From NCBI GenBank assembly GCA_039619475.1, contig CM077115.1:553310826-553374825 (forward strand): a stretch of DNA of 64,000 nucleotides. The letters run 5' to 3'. The translations under genes were made by a program, and so were the position numbers. Under the pieces are notes generated by a model. That model searched no databases, was not told the DNA's origin, and saw only the letters and a list, made by a program, of their open reading frames with translations. Shown in pieces: positions 1-10,996 of the stretch (positions within the stretch are counted from its first letter, which is position 1; the number at the start of each line of letters is the position of its first letter). Source of the DNA: Icerya purchasi (taxonomy: Eukaryota; Arthropoda; Insecta; Hemiptera; Monophlebidae).

Positions 1-147
1 CTGTATGTAGGGCAGCGAGAGGTAAAGTTCGTGTTAAGAAAGGAAGCGTGTGTACCAGTGCTAAGAGAAACAGTGATTACTAGGAGAACGCTGTGGGTAA
101 GGGTCTACCTGCCGGGTTGTAGTAGATTGAGATCAGGGGGGTAAGGA
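1..147 (+). CDS. Possible C-terminal end of an unidentified ORF entering from the left
   Basis: Frame 1 is open from the first base for 48 codons and stops with TAA. The stretch is clearly richer in G and C than what follows, and its composition (many Arg, Val, Glu and Leu) looks more coding-like than the nearby T-rich frames. I recognise no domain. It could be the tail of another retroelement ORF or chance. No start is visible because it runs off the window. Confidence 0.2.
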
Positions 148-284
148 ATCGGTTGTGTAGGCTTCAGGTAGGTAGTAGAGGTACGAAGTTAGGTAAGAGG
201 GGAGAAGATATAGAGGTAGCGTTAAGTGATAGTAAGTGTTTTTCAAGATAGCAGACAGGTGGTACATGTGTAGGTTTATAGGAA

Positions 285-989
285 AGGCATCCCCTTTAAG
301 CCATATCCTCTCCTCCTTCACATTCCTATCATTAGTATTATTCTCTCAATTCGTTCTCTTACCTCCACTATGCAGTCATATCGCGCTATTTTCATTGATT
401 TTTTATGGATCCCCAGTCATTCCGGAATTGACGGCAATGTCACGGATGATTTTTTAGCTCGCTCTGCTGCTCGCCTTGATTCATTCCTGAACTATTTCCC
501 TTCTTCAGACATCCTCTTGTTATCTACCTTCAATCACGCCAGACTTTGGCGGGACATTTACCCCTCCCTATTTTCTGATCGTCATTCGCATTACCGCTTT
601 ATTCAGCTGATTTCTCGTTCCCTGTCTTGGTTTCATTCTATTCCTTTCGGTCGTCGCTCCTTTATTGTCTTCCTAATTCGTCTCCGGATCAATCATTTTC
701 TCTTCCCCTCTTCTCGCTTCCGATTTGCTCTGTCTTGTTCTCTTCACGATTGCAATCCTCCTTGTACATGTGATGCTGATCACATTTTCTTCGAGTATTC
801 TACTCATCTTAATGAACGCTCCTTTTTATATGTCCAGCTCTTGACATTAGGTATCCCTACTTTCTATAGCGCTTCTATCCCCTCCTTTCCTTCCTGCACT
901 TCTGTCCTTTGTTGCGTCCATTTCTGACCGCCCAACTATTTAGATTTATAGCTTACGGCGCGCGCCTATACGGTAGATTTAAAAAAAAA
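285..989 (+). mobile_element. Family A LINE, 3' fragment (RNase H C-terminus plus tail)
   Basis: This is a 5'-truncated non-LTR element. The conceptual protein contains the RNase H motif FLWIPSHSGIDG at about 400-435, followed by the post-RNase H region shared with the 18.3-21.0 kb copy, including a CxCDADHIFFEY segment where that copy has HILFEC. RNase H in such elements removes the RNA strand during cDNA synthesis. The last catalytic Asp region has decayed (it reads DDFLARSA). A short 3' UTR ends in A9 at 981-989. The coding strand is markedly pyrimidine-rich, as in every copy of this family. Confidence 0.8.
370..927 (+). pseudogene. RNase H and C-terminal domain remnant, family A
   Basis: An open frame of 185 codons, surprisingly intact for a truncated element. 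Residues about 11-35 match the RNase H finger (LWIPxHSGIxGN). Residues 140-160 match the Cys/His segment, and the remainder matches the family A C-terminus. The natural frame extends upstream to about 285, so the ATG at 370 is not a real start. It lacks RT and the first three catalytic acidic residues, so it cannot be functional. Confidence 0.7.
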
Positions 990-1438
990 TCTTTACAGTC
1001 AAGTGCATGAGGGTGGGCAGTGCGGAATGGAGGTGTATGAAAGGGACACATGGTGTTGCTATTATGTGCCTGCATTACCGTCTGCGTAGACTTGTTATAT
1101 GTGTGTCAACGGGTAGAGAATGTGCTGAGTGACGTGTGAAAATTCGTGAGTGACGATATATTTATGTAATTCTTTCTTTTTGTTCTTTTTATAGGTGTAT
1201 ATATGTGAATACATGTGATTATGTATTTATGCGTATGTTTACAGGAGTATATTTATGTGTATGGTTATATACTTATTACAACCAATTTAGTAACATTTTG
1301 ATAAGTGTAATGCGCTCGGAAGGTATATATGTGAAATTATTCCATATACGTGTAGAAATCCCGGTTTTCAATACTTCATTTATGTCTTGTCCTAAAAATT
1401 GAAATTTAAATTAAATCGAAAAGTATTTACACAATTAA
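990..1438. other. Unassigned stretch
   Basis: Between the family A tail and the family B element. GT-rich stretches (about 1,080-1,260) and an AT-rich end. I see no coding potential or repeat structure worth naming. Confidence 0.4.
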
Positions 1439-1741
1439 ATGCCATCTTTATTGCAATTCTGTCACAAAATTGAGTGTAATGAATACGTAAACACTAAAAA
1501 AAAAAAACGGAATTCACATATAATTAGTCATTTTAATTGGAAAAGGGAAATTAGTAAGAATATTGTTAATATAATTAATTTAAACATTAGAAGCACTAGA
1601 TGCAATTGGGATGACATGTTAATACAAATGCATAAGCAGGATGTCAGTGTGATAGTACTTAATAAAAGAGTATGAGACTGAATATTTCAATATAGAGGGT
1701 AATGCGTAATTGAGAAACCATCAAACCGTAACGGTGGCATA

Positions 1742-2251
1742 ATGATATTGGTGACAAAGGCTTTCAGTTTCAAGGTGGTGTCTGCGGGTAATTCTGCTGC
1801 TAACAGCATTACGGCAGAAATAAGCGCAAGGGAGAATCAAAAAATTTACTTAATAGCAATTTATGGGTCATTGAGTAACAACATTGGTCACTTTCTACAG
1901 AAATTTGATGGGAGCCTGAAGAGTCTAGATCGAAACGCAAAATTTATTATTTGCGGAGATTGCAATATTAACACTGACTCAAGGAGTAAAGTAAATGATC
2001 AATTTCTGAATATCATAAAAAGGCACGGGGGTATTCGGCTAATTAAAGGAACAACTAGAGAAGAGGTACGAGCAGGTATCATTACCAAATCTTGTATAGA
2101 TAATATCTTTATTAGATATTCAACTGATAAAGTAATGGCAGGTATTATAAAGACGAAAATTTCAGACCACTATATATTTTGTGGCGCACTTTGCGTAGGT
2201 AAGAACGAGGTCACTAAAAATGATAGCATACGTGAAATTTTTTTTGAATGA
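1742..2251 (+). pseudogene. APE-type endonuclease domain, family B
   Basis: A frame of 169 codons carrying the exonuclease-endonuclease-phosphatase signatures of LINE endonucleases: FIICGDCNIN (residues about 68-77), CIDNIF (about 118-123) and SDHY (141-144, the catalytic SDH). These enzymes nick target DNA to prime reverse transcription. The N-terminal NLNIRS segment that normally starts the domain lies upstream at about 1,580-1,600 in another frame, so the domain is split by a stop and a frameshift. It is non-functional as it stands. Confidence 0.8.
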
Positions 2252-2374
2252 AAACTTACTAAAAGATAAAGTAAATGCTTATCTCACTGGCAGAGTCTGC
2301 TAGAGAAGAAAGGAGTTGAAGAATTAGTAAATAATTTAAAAACAGCAAGGAGATATAATCCCATTGCAGCTTGG

Positions 2375-3200
2375 ATGAACAGGAAAATATTGAACTTCAT
2401 TCATATTACAGATCTACACTACAAAAGATGTAAAGGGAATAATTTCAATAGGAGATATAGAGAACTATATAAGAAATACAGGAAATTAGTAAAGCAGGAA
2501 ATAAAAGAAAAATACTTCCAGCAGAAATTACAAAAATTGAATAATAACATTAAAAAAACTCGGAATATAATAGATCAAATGGTGTGTAAAAAAAAAGACT
2601 ATAATTATAGATGAGGTGATAAGGAAGAATTTCGATGGGTATCGCAATGGGGCTTGTAAATTTCAAAATTACTATGTGGATGTTATTGAAAAATTGAAGC
2701 ATAATTGTGATATTAGTTTTACTATAACAGACAATGTTGATACAAGGGTTACGTCATTTTACATAACACAAGCCACGAATGATGCGATAGTAACCATAAT
2801 TAAAAAAATTAAATCAAATAAAGCTCAAGGGTACAATGGTACTCGGGTGAAAGATGTAATTCGGCATGAAAAAAAACTTGCTCTGCTGTTAACAAAAATA
2901 ATTAATGAGTCAATAAAAGAAGGTATATTCCTCAAGGAGTTAAAAGTAAGGATAATAAGACAAATATACCCGAAAGCGGGGATAAAAAACTCTGTGAAAA
3001 CTATAGACTAATTACGTTAATATCAGTTATTGCTAAAGTGGTAGAGTATTATGTAGGTAACCACTTTAAATTGTACCTGGAAGCGAACAATTTAATATAT
3101 CACAAACAATTTGGATTCAGTTAGGGTAAATCTACGGTAACACTACTCGGAACATTTACATCTGTTATCAATAAGTGGTTAGCACCCGGCAAACAATTTT
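2375..3200 (+). pseudogene. RT N-terminal half, family B
   Basis: Two successive open frames (2375-2614 and 2616-3011) and a frameshifted continuation. The first is a Lys/Arg-rich linker. The second has the pre-RT signature SFYITQATNDAIVTIIKKIK followed by SNKAQGYNG, then KELKVRIIRQIYPKAG. The continuation in a new frame reads ENYRLITLISVIAKVVEYYV and later HKQFGF, the usual RT motif 1-2 region. The palm with the catalytic Asp pair is absent. Confidence 0.75.
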
Positions 3201-3690
3201 CAATAAAATTGACAATGTTGAAGATCGGGTAACATACGAAAGAAAATTAGAGACGAAGGCAATTTGAGCATATGGAAGGACGAAATAAAAATCTGGTTGA
3301 TAGCTTAGTGCAAAGAATGAGAAAAGAGTAGACGAAGAAGACTAATAGTGATAAGACGGGGGACTGAAGGGGAAAGAGAATAATTATAAATGACGTAAAA
3401 AAAAAAAAAAGGCTGGTTCTTTCTATGGTATTAATGCATGGTGGCTCCTTCTTTTAGCTTACCTTTTGGCTTATGTGTAGATGCTGTTTTAGGAAGTGTG
3501 GTGGGTATGAATGTACTTGTTTAGAAATTAGACGCAGTTTAGTGAAAATAGAAGTTAAGTGTAATTAGGTAATATGTATAAGATGAATATGATGTATTCG
3601 ATTTAAGATATCTATTTACGAATAAACGATATAATTATGTTGGGAACCCGCAGACGGGAAATTAAATTATTTAAGAAATAAAAAAAAAAA

Positions 3691-5225
3691 CAAAACAGAG
3701 ATTTTAATAGTTTTATCTAGTTTAGATTTTTGAATTAAATCGATATTTTTACTGTTATTTTTGGTTATCTCGGCTTTTTTTTTGTTTCAAAATTTTTTAA
3801 AATAGGATAAATTGTCTTCTTGAATAATTTTAGTGATTTCATTCATGTCTATGCTCGGGTTTATTGGATTAGCGTCTTCAGCTAACGCTGTATTAATCTC
3901 CGCCACAAGGTCCGTAATTGTTTTCTTAATTCCTTCATATTTTGTGCCTTTAGCGCCTAGTTTTGGTCTTAAACCCACTAAAAAAAAAAAGAGGTAAAAA
4001 GTGGAATCTAATAACTGTCAGATGATTATTTAGAGCCGTTTCCTAGACAGTGGCTATGAGGTACGATGAAATTACATTGCCGAAGTGGCAACATAACTGC
4101 TACGGATTTTTTTATTCGAAAGTAATAAATATTGCAAATAACGAAGATAAATAAATTGAACAGACTAACCAAACGAACACGTCTTATTAGGCTATTATCA
4201 GCGAACGAATAATGGTAAACGCGCTATACACAACTTTGCGATAACATGCACATTTACTATTATTCCATTTTTAGACATTAGTCATGTTTCTTTAAGCATA
4301 TTTTATATGTTCCTCAATAAATTGAATAAACTGAATTAAAATACGTTTTAAACACATTTAAAACCATAAATGACACAACAGCAGCTATATTAATGCAGCA
4401 GAAATTAATCAAATTAGTCTATACAATAGTTCCGTGTTTGAATTTACATTTCGTCAACGAAGGATTTAATTTACGAGCTAAAAACTTATACCGCATTACA
4501 TTCTCTGAGAATTCAAGGAAATAACACCGATTTTTATTATTATATTTACGAGGAAGAAATGCATTTTGTCAATATTGCACTTTGTATGTGAAGTATCGAA
4601 TATAGGACATTGAAAATAAAGTGATCCAAGCTATCTTTTTTTTCTATTAGCAAGAGGCGCACCACGGCTACTGGCAGGACGAAACCTATATAGATAGGTT
4701 ACAAACTAACTACAACCAGAGAGCACCTGCGAATTATAAAGTTAATATTTAGTTTTCTCATTTCTATCCTGTTCGTGATGTTAGGAGAAAATGGTATGTT
4801 TTCCTCGGATACAAAAAACCACCGGGGGTTTCCGTAAAGGAAAGACTATGTACGGATTTCTGATTTTCAAAAATGGATCTTTTTGCTATGCTCAGTAATT
4901 CAGAGGAAAGAAATGGCCCGATAAGAGGTGAAGAAACGTTAGCTGAACGAGAAAAATGGTCAGTCTTCTTATTACGCTTAAAACTAGCATGATTGGGAAC
5001 TCACAGAAAGCTTATATGCACAATGAAACTAAGCGATAAAAGATAGAAATTAAGAATCAAATATGTCGGATAACTGAATTTAAAGAAGGATGAATGTATG
5101 AAAAGGAAATACAATTAGAGTGAGATAAGAAAAAAAATATTCTGCGATTTAAAGAAAAATAAATTTCCAATGACGCTACGTAGTAAATAAAGTAGAATGA
5201 TTGCAATTTAACTACATTTGAGTGA
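3691..5225. other. Unassigned AT-rich stretch
   Basis: Holds A/T tracts and a 63-codon frame on the minus strand (3787-3978) that I do not recognise. The region near 4,650-4,900 is slightly richer in GC but shows no domain. No repeat structure was noticed. Confidence 0.4.
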
Positions 5226-6057
5226 TCAAGAGCGGGAATGAAGATGGATGTACTTCGTGAGCCATTTTAGACTCGTCAGTAAAAACGTGAACGTGTTTAG
5301 GGAAGACAGACCGACTGATCGAATTAATTGGAGCGAGAGAGGAAGACACTTCATACCGGAAGGCGAATGGAGTAAATTTGGAGTATGAGTAATGCCAAAA
5401 AAATAAATACGAATAAACGGATGTTCGTTAGAGCAAGAAAATTTAATTAGGCGAGCGGAAACATAGTACGGAGATGAAAGCTTTATCTTAGTTAAAACGC
5501 CAATCTTGTAAGAAGGAGTAGTATAAATGAATATAATTATTTTAGGGGGTAGAAAGACGCTTAAAGAATAAGGAAAGTAGAATCTACGAACAAAAAGAGA
5601 AGGAACATTAGATTCAGCAAGGACTGCAGAAATAGGACCGGATTTTAAGACACCGAGACATAGCGGATGGTTGCATTTTAGACTACATCTAATTTAGAGA
5701 GGAGAGAACGCGTTGTGGCAGGAGAAGCTACACCGTAATTAGATTTGGAGTAGATAATGGATTTATAGAGCATAAGAAGTATCACAAAGTTACCACCCCA
5801 GTTAGAAGAAGACAAATCTTTTAGGATATTCAAACTTATAACGTAGGTGAGTGGAAATAATATGTTTTGAGAATGATAATCGACTCCTGAAATGGATTCG
5901 CGCAAGTATCGGAAGTAAGTAATAAAATGTAAAAGAAAATTTTTCACGACGATTGACACTAAACTGTAATGGATGAAAATAGCACATAACGATTTTAAAG
6001 GAATAATCGAAAGGTGTTTATTTTTTTTTTTTTAATTAATTTACAAATATAAATATA

Positions 6058-6093
6058 GGCGCCGTGTGTAACTACCTGGGCTATTACGGCACC
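6058..6093 (-). promoter_or_regulatory. 3' UTR hairpin of the family D element
   Basis: On the minus strand GGTGCCGT and ACGGCGCC form an 8-bp stem with one G-U pair around a 20-nt loop that starts AATAG and ends TTACAC. It lies between the stop codon and the poly(A). Equivalent hairpins with different but still paired stem bases occur at 43579-43611 and 58145-58184. I infer an RNA structure recognised by the element's own RT. Confidence 0.65.
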
Positions 6094-6108
6094 TAGACAC
6101 ACTGGAAA

Positions 6109-6798
6109 TTACAGAAGCCGGTGCAGTCTGTTCGATGCTGCAACATTCAACACTGCCCGAACATAATCCGGGTTACCGTTCGACAACAGACGGTGGGCTG
6201 AGGTATGACTAGAAGTACGGGAAGTATGCCGGCACCATTTCAGCAGATGCTCTACAGTTGGTGAGGCCATGAACCCGCACAGGGGGCAAGTGACCGGAGG
6301 GGGAGCTCCTTCAAAGACGTGATTGTGTGACAGTGCAGTGTGCCCCAGACGCAGTCTCGATAGGATTGAGAAATCCCTACGTGTGACGGGGAACGGCGGC
6401 CACCATGGGTCGGTGTCCGACTTTATGGACCTAAGCCAGGTTGTTTGTTCTGACCATAGTTTGCTCCACTCCTCAGCAAAGTGCATCAGAAAGACTGATG
6501 CGTCCAAACGAGGCAGTAAAGCGTTAAACAGCATTGGGCTAAATAGAGTTGCCTTAGCAGCCAAGTCAACCCGCTCATTGCCGGGAACCCCAACATGACC
6601 AGGGACCCATAAGAATGTGACATATACCTCAGATCGTGAAAGTTGGAATAGGAGGTTTTTTATTTTAATTATTAGAGAGTTGCAACTGGCTGGGCTCTGG
6701 ATGGCTTTGATAGATTGAAGTGAGTCTGTAATCAGAAGGGCATTTTGAGACGCTGGGTTGGAAGAATATGTCTCAAGGCAAAGAAGGATCCCAAACAT
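6109..6798 (-). pseudogene. RNase H and CCHC-type C-terminal domain, family D
   Basis: A frame of 229 codons that continues upstream to about 6,870 without its own start. It includes the catalytic Glu (in LEAE just before residue 1), the Asp of LLITDSLQSI, the finger TFLWVPGHVGVPGN and the last Asp in NERVDLAAK. The first Asp motif (TDGS) is not visible in the short gap to RT, so it seems deleted. The tail has RLRLGHTALSHNH and a CPLC...H...C knuckle (CX2CX9HX4C). The domain removes RNA from the hybrid during cDNA synthesis. This copy is inactive. Confidence 0.85.
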
Positions 6799-7003
6799 TT
6801 CTGCCTCTAAAGTAGAGCAGTAGTCGTTTAGGCGCTCGGTACATGTGAATGTAGTTACGGAAGGAGGAGAGTTTATTTGATACTACTTGAGACATGGGTA
6901 TAGGAAGGTTAGATGCTCCTAAGGGATCTGCTAAAGATATGTTTATAGATGTTGAGACATGAATCCAGGGCGTTAAAGCGGTCGGATTAACATGGTGATC
7001 GCT

Positions 7004-8464
7004 CTAATTTATGCCTACCTTAGAAAGAAAAGTTAAAACCTTGACCAATGGATCGCCAGGAAAGGATGGGAATGGGATTTGGAAGTTACTAATGGAAAAA
7101 TGATCTGGTAAGAAATAACGAAAAGAATCTCGAAAGGTGAGATAATCGCGAATAATAGATAAAGGAGGAAGGCCCACCAAAGCACAAACGCCCAACGAAG
7201 GAGAAGTTCGATGCGCCCCAAGTATGATACGTAAAGAAGTATTATAGATAGGATCGATAGATTTTAGAAGAGTTTTATTAGCCGAAAAATACACCTGACA
7301 ACCGTATGACAGTTTACTCAGGATAAGGGCTATGTATACTGATAACAGCAATTTTGGATCTATATTGTACTTGTGGTTGGATAAACATTTCAAGATGGAC
7401 AAGGATTTCATGCAACTACGCTTAAGGATAGTCATGTGTGGAGCCCACGATAACCTTTCATCGAACGTTAGACCCAGAAACTTTATGGAAGGAAGGAATG
7501 GGATAGGTACATGTTTTAGGTAGAGGGTGATATCAGGATTGGAAATAGGACGACGCTTCTTTAGGAATTCGACACATGCAGTTTTTGAGGATGAGAAATC
7601 CAAGCCATTCTTTTCCGCCCAGTTTTGTAATCTATTGATCGTTGACTGTAGGATAGACATCGCATTACCGGGGAAGTTTGAAGGAAGAGATATGTTAAGG
7701 TCATCAATGAACAAACGGGCTGTTACCGGCGGCCTTATGCACTCCGCTATATCGTTTATATAAAGGATAAACAAGGTTACGCTTAAAGGCGAACCCTGTG
7801 GAATTCCATTTTCAGTCGTGAAGGATAAAGATACTGAAGAGTCTATTCTTACTTGAATAGTTCTATCAGTGAGGAAGCTCTGGATAAAATTGCCCATATT
7901 AACGCTAATTCCGGCGTTCTTCAGCTTTTTAAGCACTCCATATCGCCATATGCAGTCGTAAGCTTTCTCTATGTCAAAAAAGACTGAGTAGAGATGCTGT
8001 GATCTACTCTGGGCTGTTAGGATTTGCCTTTGTAGGCTAAGAAGATGAACGAGTGCAGATTTATATTTTCGGCCGCCTGCTTGGATTGGAGAAAGGATTT
8101 TCTTGGATTCAAGATAGAAATAGAAGCGTCGGTTCACCATTTTCTCCATTACCTTAGAAAGGACTGAGATCAACGAGATGGGTCTATAGCTTTGCGGAAG
8201 GAAGGGGTCTTTGTTTGACTTGACAATCGGAATAAGGAGAGTTGTTTTTAAGGATTGTGTGATAAAACCGGAAGACCAAATTTGGTTGTAGATGCCGAGC
8301 AGGAATAATCTAGCAGATGTAGGAAGATGTTTATTTTTGAAAAGCTCTTTTCCAGGGTAAATAAAGATAAATATTAAAAAGAATAGGGCTAAAAATCTTG
8401 CCGAACTATTTTGGAAAAGATTCATGATTCTGGAAGTGAAATAGGAACGTAAATTAATTGACAA
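7004..8464 (-). pseudogene. Reverse transcriptase, family D
   Basis: A frame of 486 codons. The RT core is nearly complete: SYRPISLISVLSKVMEKMV (about residues 92-110), motif A FFDIEKAYD (162-170), motif B GIPQGSPLS (220-228) and motif C FIDD (252-255), followed by the thumb motif KFLGLTFDERLSW and a late DPIYNTSLRIILGAHRTSP. The more common motif C is F/YADD, and Ile at the second position is unusual. The first about 45 residues do not fit the family and are probably frameshifted or flank. The stop at 7004-7006 interrupts a frame that continues toward RNase H. Confidence 0.88.
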
Positions 8465-9876
8465 TATTTTATCAATTTTAACCTAATTTCAAAGAGTAGA
8501 AAGATGAATGCTATAAAAAGCGACGATCGATATGAATTTCTTTTGGATGAAGGACTTGTAGATATGATGTAGGAAAAGTGACAGTATAATTAGAAGAACC
8601 ACGACCAGGACGTAAACACGCTATTAGGCAATACATATTGTTATTCTCAAGCCCTGTAATAGGGCATTTGTTTAACATGGTTTTGAATAGTTCTCTAAGA
8701 CAGTTTACGAAGGAGAAACAAAAAGACGAAAGAATTCCACGGTGGACTGAGGGAAGAATAGAATTAAATAAGTTTAAAAAGAATTTTATAGAAATATTCA
8801 GAAAGATTTTTAAGGATAGTATAAGAAATCTCATCTAGCTTGGAGATGAGTACGTATTTCTTCAAAGAAAAGCATAGAGAGCTCGTTAGGAGAGCAAACG
8901 GAGAAGTTAAAATCTGAAGAAAAAAAGAAATTCATCAGTATTATAAACGTATGCAGATATCAATAAAAAGAAGGGGAAAATTTATTTGCCGGAAGATCGA
9001 CATTGGAAGAATAGACGGATCCAATTTTCAGAGTCGGGAAAGAAGAGAACATTGCAAAAAAGGATGAGCAGAAAGCGACCTGGGGTGCTTTCTTAGCATT
9101 TTAAAAACATATTTTAATATTTAGCATTTGCCCGTTTAACTAAAGTTGGGGATTAGATCGGAAGTGAATTGGTACAGTGAGTTACTGAACAATCGGTATT
9201 TCACTACAAAAACAAAGCATAGTACACGTTGGTATTACCTCCGGAGGGACCGTTCTGTGGATCAACTGAGTACAGTCTCGCAATTGAACAATGGGGTCGA
9301 GGTTAGGATTAAAACGAAAGGAGGAGGAATCGAGGAGGGAACGTATTTGAAGTGTATTGTGCTGATGAAGTCGTTTGTATTGCATTCATAATGAATTCAC
9401 GTTATTATGTATCGTCCACGCAACCGGTTTTATCAGGTTATTTGGGTGAAATTGTTCCGATAACTCTACTCTGTATAGTTTTAGCTAGTTTTTATATTCA
9501 TCTTATAAGTGATATTTCTTATTTTATTTTTATTTTTATTTTGTTTCCTTTTCTTTTTTTCCCCTCTATGTTTAGCTATTTAATTAATTAACTTCATTTT
9601 AGTTTTATCTAGTTATTGATTTATTCATATTTTTCCCTATTGCCTGTTGGTATACTTCGATTCGTCTACCACGTGACAGTATTTAATGGATGTTGACTTA
9701 TTATCTAAACGCGGATCTACTAGTCGCCTTTTATCAATCTCTTCTCCCTTCCAAAGAGCCCGAAATGTTTCAAAGTAACCTTCTGAAGTTTTGTCGTAAA
9801 CAGCTGCGCGGTTATAATAATGATAAAACACTAATTGAGATGATAATAACGTTAATATCAGTAATGGTAGTAACAA

Positions 9877-9909
9877 TTAATAATAATAATAATAATAATA
9901 ATCAAATCA

Positions 9910-9938
<29 letters not shown>
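9877..9938. repeat. Paired (AAT)n and (ATT)n microsatellites
   Basis: About nine AAT units at 9877-9902 are followed after a few bases by about ten ATT units at 9910-9938. The two tracts are mutually complementary and can fold into a long A/T hairpin. Confidence 0.9.
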
Positions 9939-9941
<3 letters not shown>

Positions 9942-10297
9942 GAAAAATCAAGATGAACTGCGCGAGTAGTAAAATATAGTAGAAAAAGATAGTACAATAG
10001 CAAATATAAAGTAGTAATTCAAAACCAGTGACTTATAAAATTAATAATTTTGAATATGCAACAAAATAAAAACAAAATTTTGCATTTAAAAAAAAAAAAA
10101 AATCTTTCAGAACAACCATATGTTACATATAGTGTACGCCATATTATATGAAAAGTTATAACTGTATTGTTTCGAGCAAACATACTGACACATTTAATAA
10201 TGTATGAAACTATAAAAAAATAAAAGTAAAAAAAATTAATTAATTTAGCAAAATTAACATTTACTTTATACGAGCATATTCACTTGTAATCTTCGTT

Positions 10298-10303
<6 letters not shown>

Positions 10304-10330
<27 letters not shown>
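10304..10330. repeat. (AC)n microsatellite
   Basis: An uninterrupted CA dinucleotide run of about 27 bases. Confidence 0.95.
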
Positions 10331-10996
10331 TAGAAGTAAAATATTTTAACTGTATTTGTTAATAAACCAAACATTACATGCATTTTTGCACTCGCTAGTA
10401 TTAAACGTATTGACGTAATTTTTAATTGTCATTAAAAAAATAATAGTAATAATAATTATGCTATTTTAAATACACTTATTCAAGAAAATTCATTTTCTGT
10501 TAAGTAGTTTGTTAATCGTTTTCTACGTCGTTTAAAGTTATTAAGCGTAAAGTTGATAGGCTGGTAAACGATTATATAATTCGGCTTCCATATATCATCC
10601 CACTTGCGTTCTTGTGTATGATCTAATAAATGCCGGAACTGAAGCGTATATTAGTCATTTGCTGATCGCATATTGATCGTTCCCTAAATGATGTATTACA
10701 TTTTTCATTACTTTTACAGGTGAATATGATTAGAGGTTGATCTCGTATAGAAAATTCAACTTTAGCAGCTTACGTCTTAATAGATTAATCATTCCAGAGG
10801 TAAAGATGTTAAATAAGGCTTTCTGTAGGATTATTAATAGTTTTAAGTGATGCCTGGCTGCATTTCTTGCAAAAAATTATGCCGCATACTGGTTGATACA
10901 TCGCTAAATGTGCGGGAGAGAAATATAGGGTGTTAAATAATAAGACAAAAGGTTCAAACTTGCTAATTCACTTGAAATATACGCTGTATGATGATT

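Larger units (their letters stand above)
1439..3690 (+). mobile_element. Family B LINE, internally deleted copy (endonuclease, RT N-half, C-terminus, 3' UTR)
   Basis: A degraded non-LTR retrotransposon. In order it shows an apurinic-type endonuclease (about 1,555-2,210), a basic linker (about 2,375-2,614), the RT fingers (about 2,760-3,200), an abrupt jump at about 3,205-3,225 to the C-terminal SIWKDEIKIWLIA motif, and a roughly 350-bp 3' UTR. The UTR matches the 12.4-12.7 kb copy closely, including the ending GTTGGGAACCC.CAGACGGG before an A-rich tail. RT motifs A to E are missing, so this is an internal deletion as well as a frameshifted copy. The 5' end is uncertain. Confidence 0.85.
6021..8466 (-). 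mobile_element. Family D LINE, 5'-truncated, inserted in a family A copy
   Basis: Minus-strand non-LTR element of the I/R1-like group, which carries RT followed by RNase H. It starts without the endonuclease at about 8,466 and contains RT (7004-8464) and RNase H plus a zinc-knuckle tail (6109-6870). It ends with a 3' UTR hairpin and poly(A), seen as a T-run at 6021-6033. A stop and a frameshift separate RT from RNase H. Both flanks carry family A sequence in the same orientation, so this is the younger insertion. I could not find a clear target-site duplication. Confidence 0.88.
5226..9060 (-). mobile_element. Family A LINE, decayed copy split by a family D insertion
   Basis: On the minus strand, 9,060 to 8,480 encodes the RT fingers (FFLNLFNSILPS, NNMYC.IACLRPGRG, matching NNMYGFRPGRG of the 18-21 kb copy). 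After the inserted element, 5,990 to 5,678 encodes the RT thumb (YFRYLRESI, TRSLLSKLDVV matching SSRSLLSKLDRVQ). About 5,260-5,300 then gives FTDESK, the decayed first RNase H motif. Roughly 130-150 residues of RT palm are missing between the two halves, so the locus also lost sequence. The copy is dead. Confidence 0.75.
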
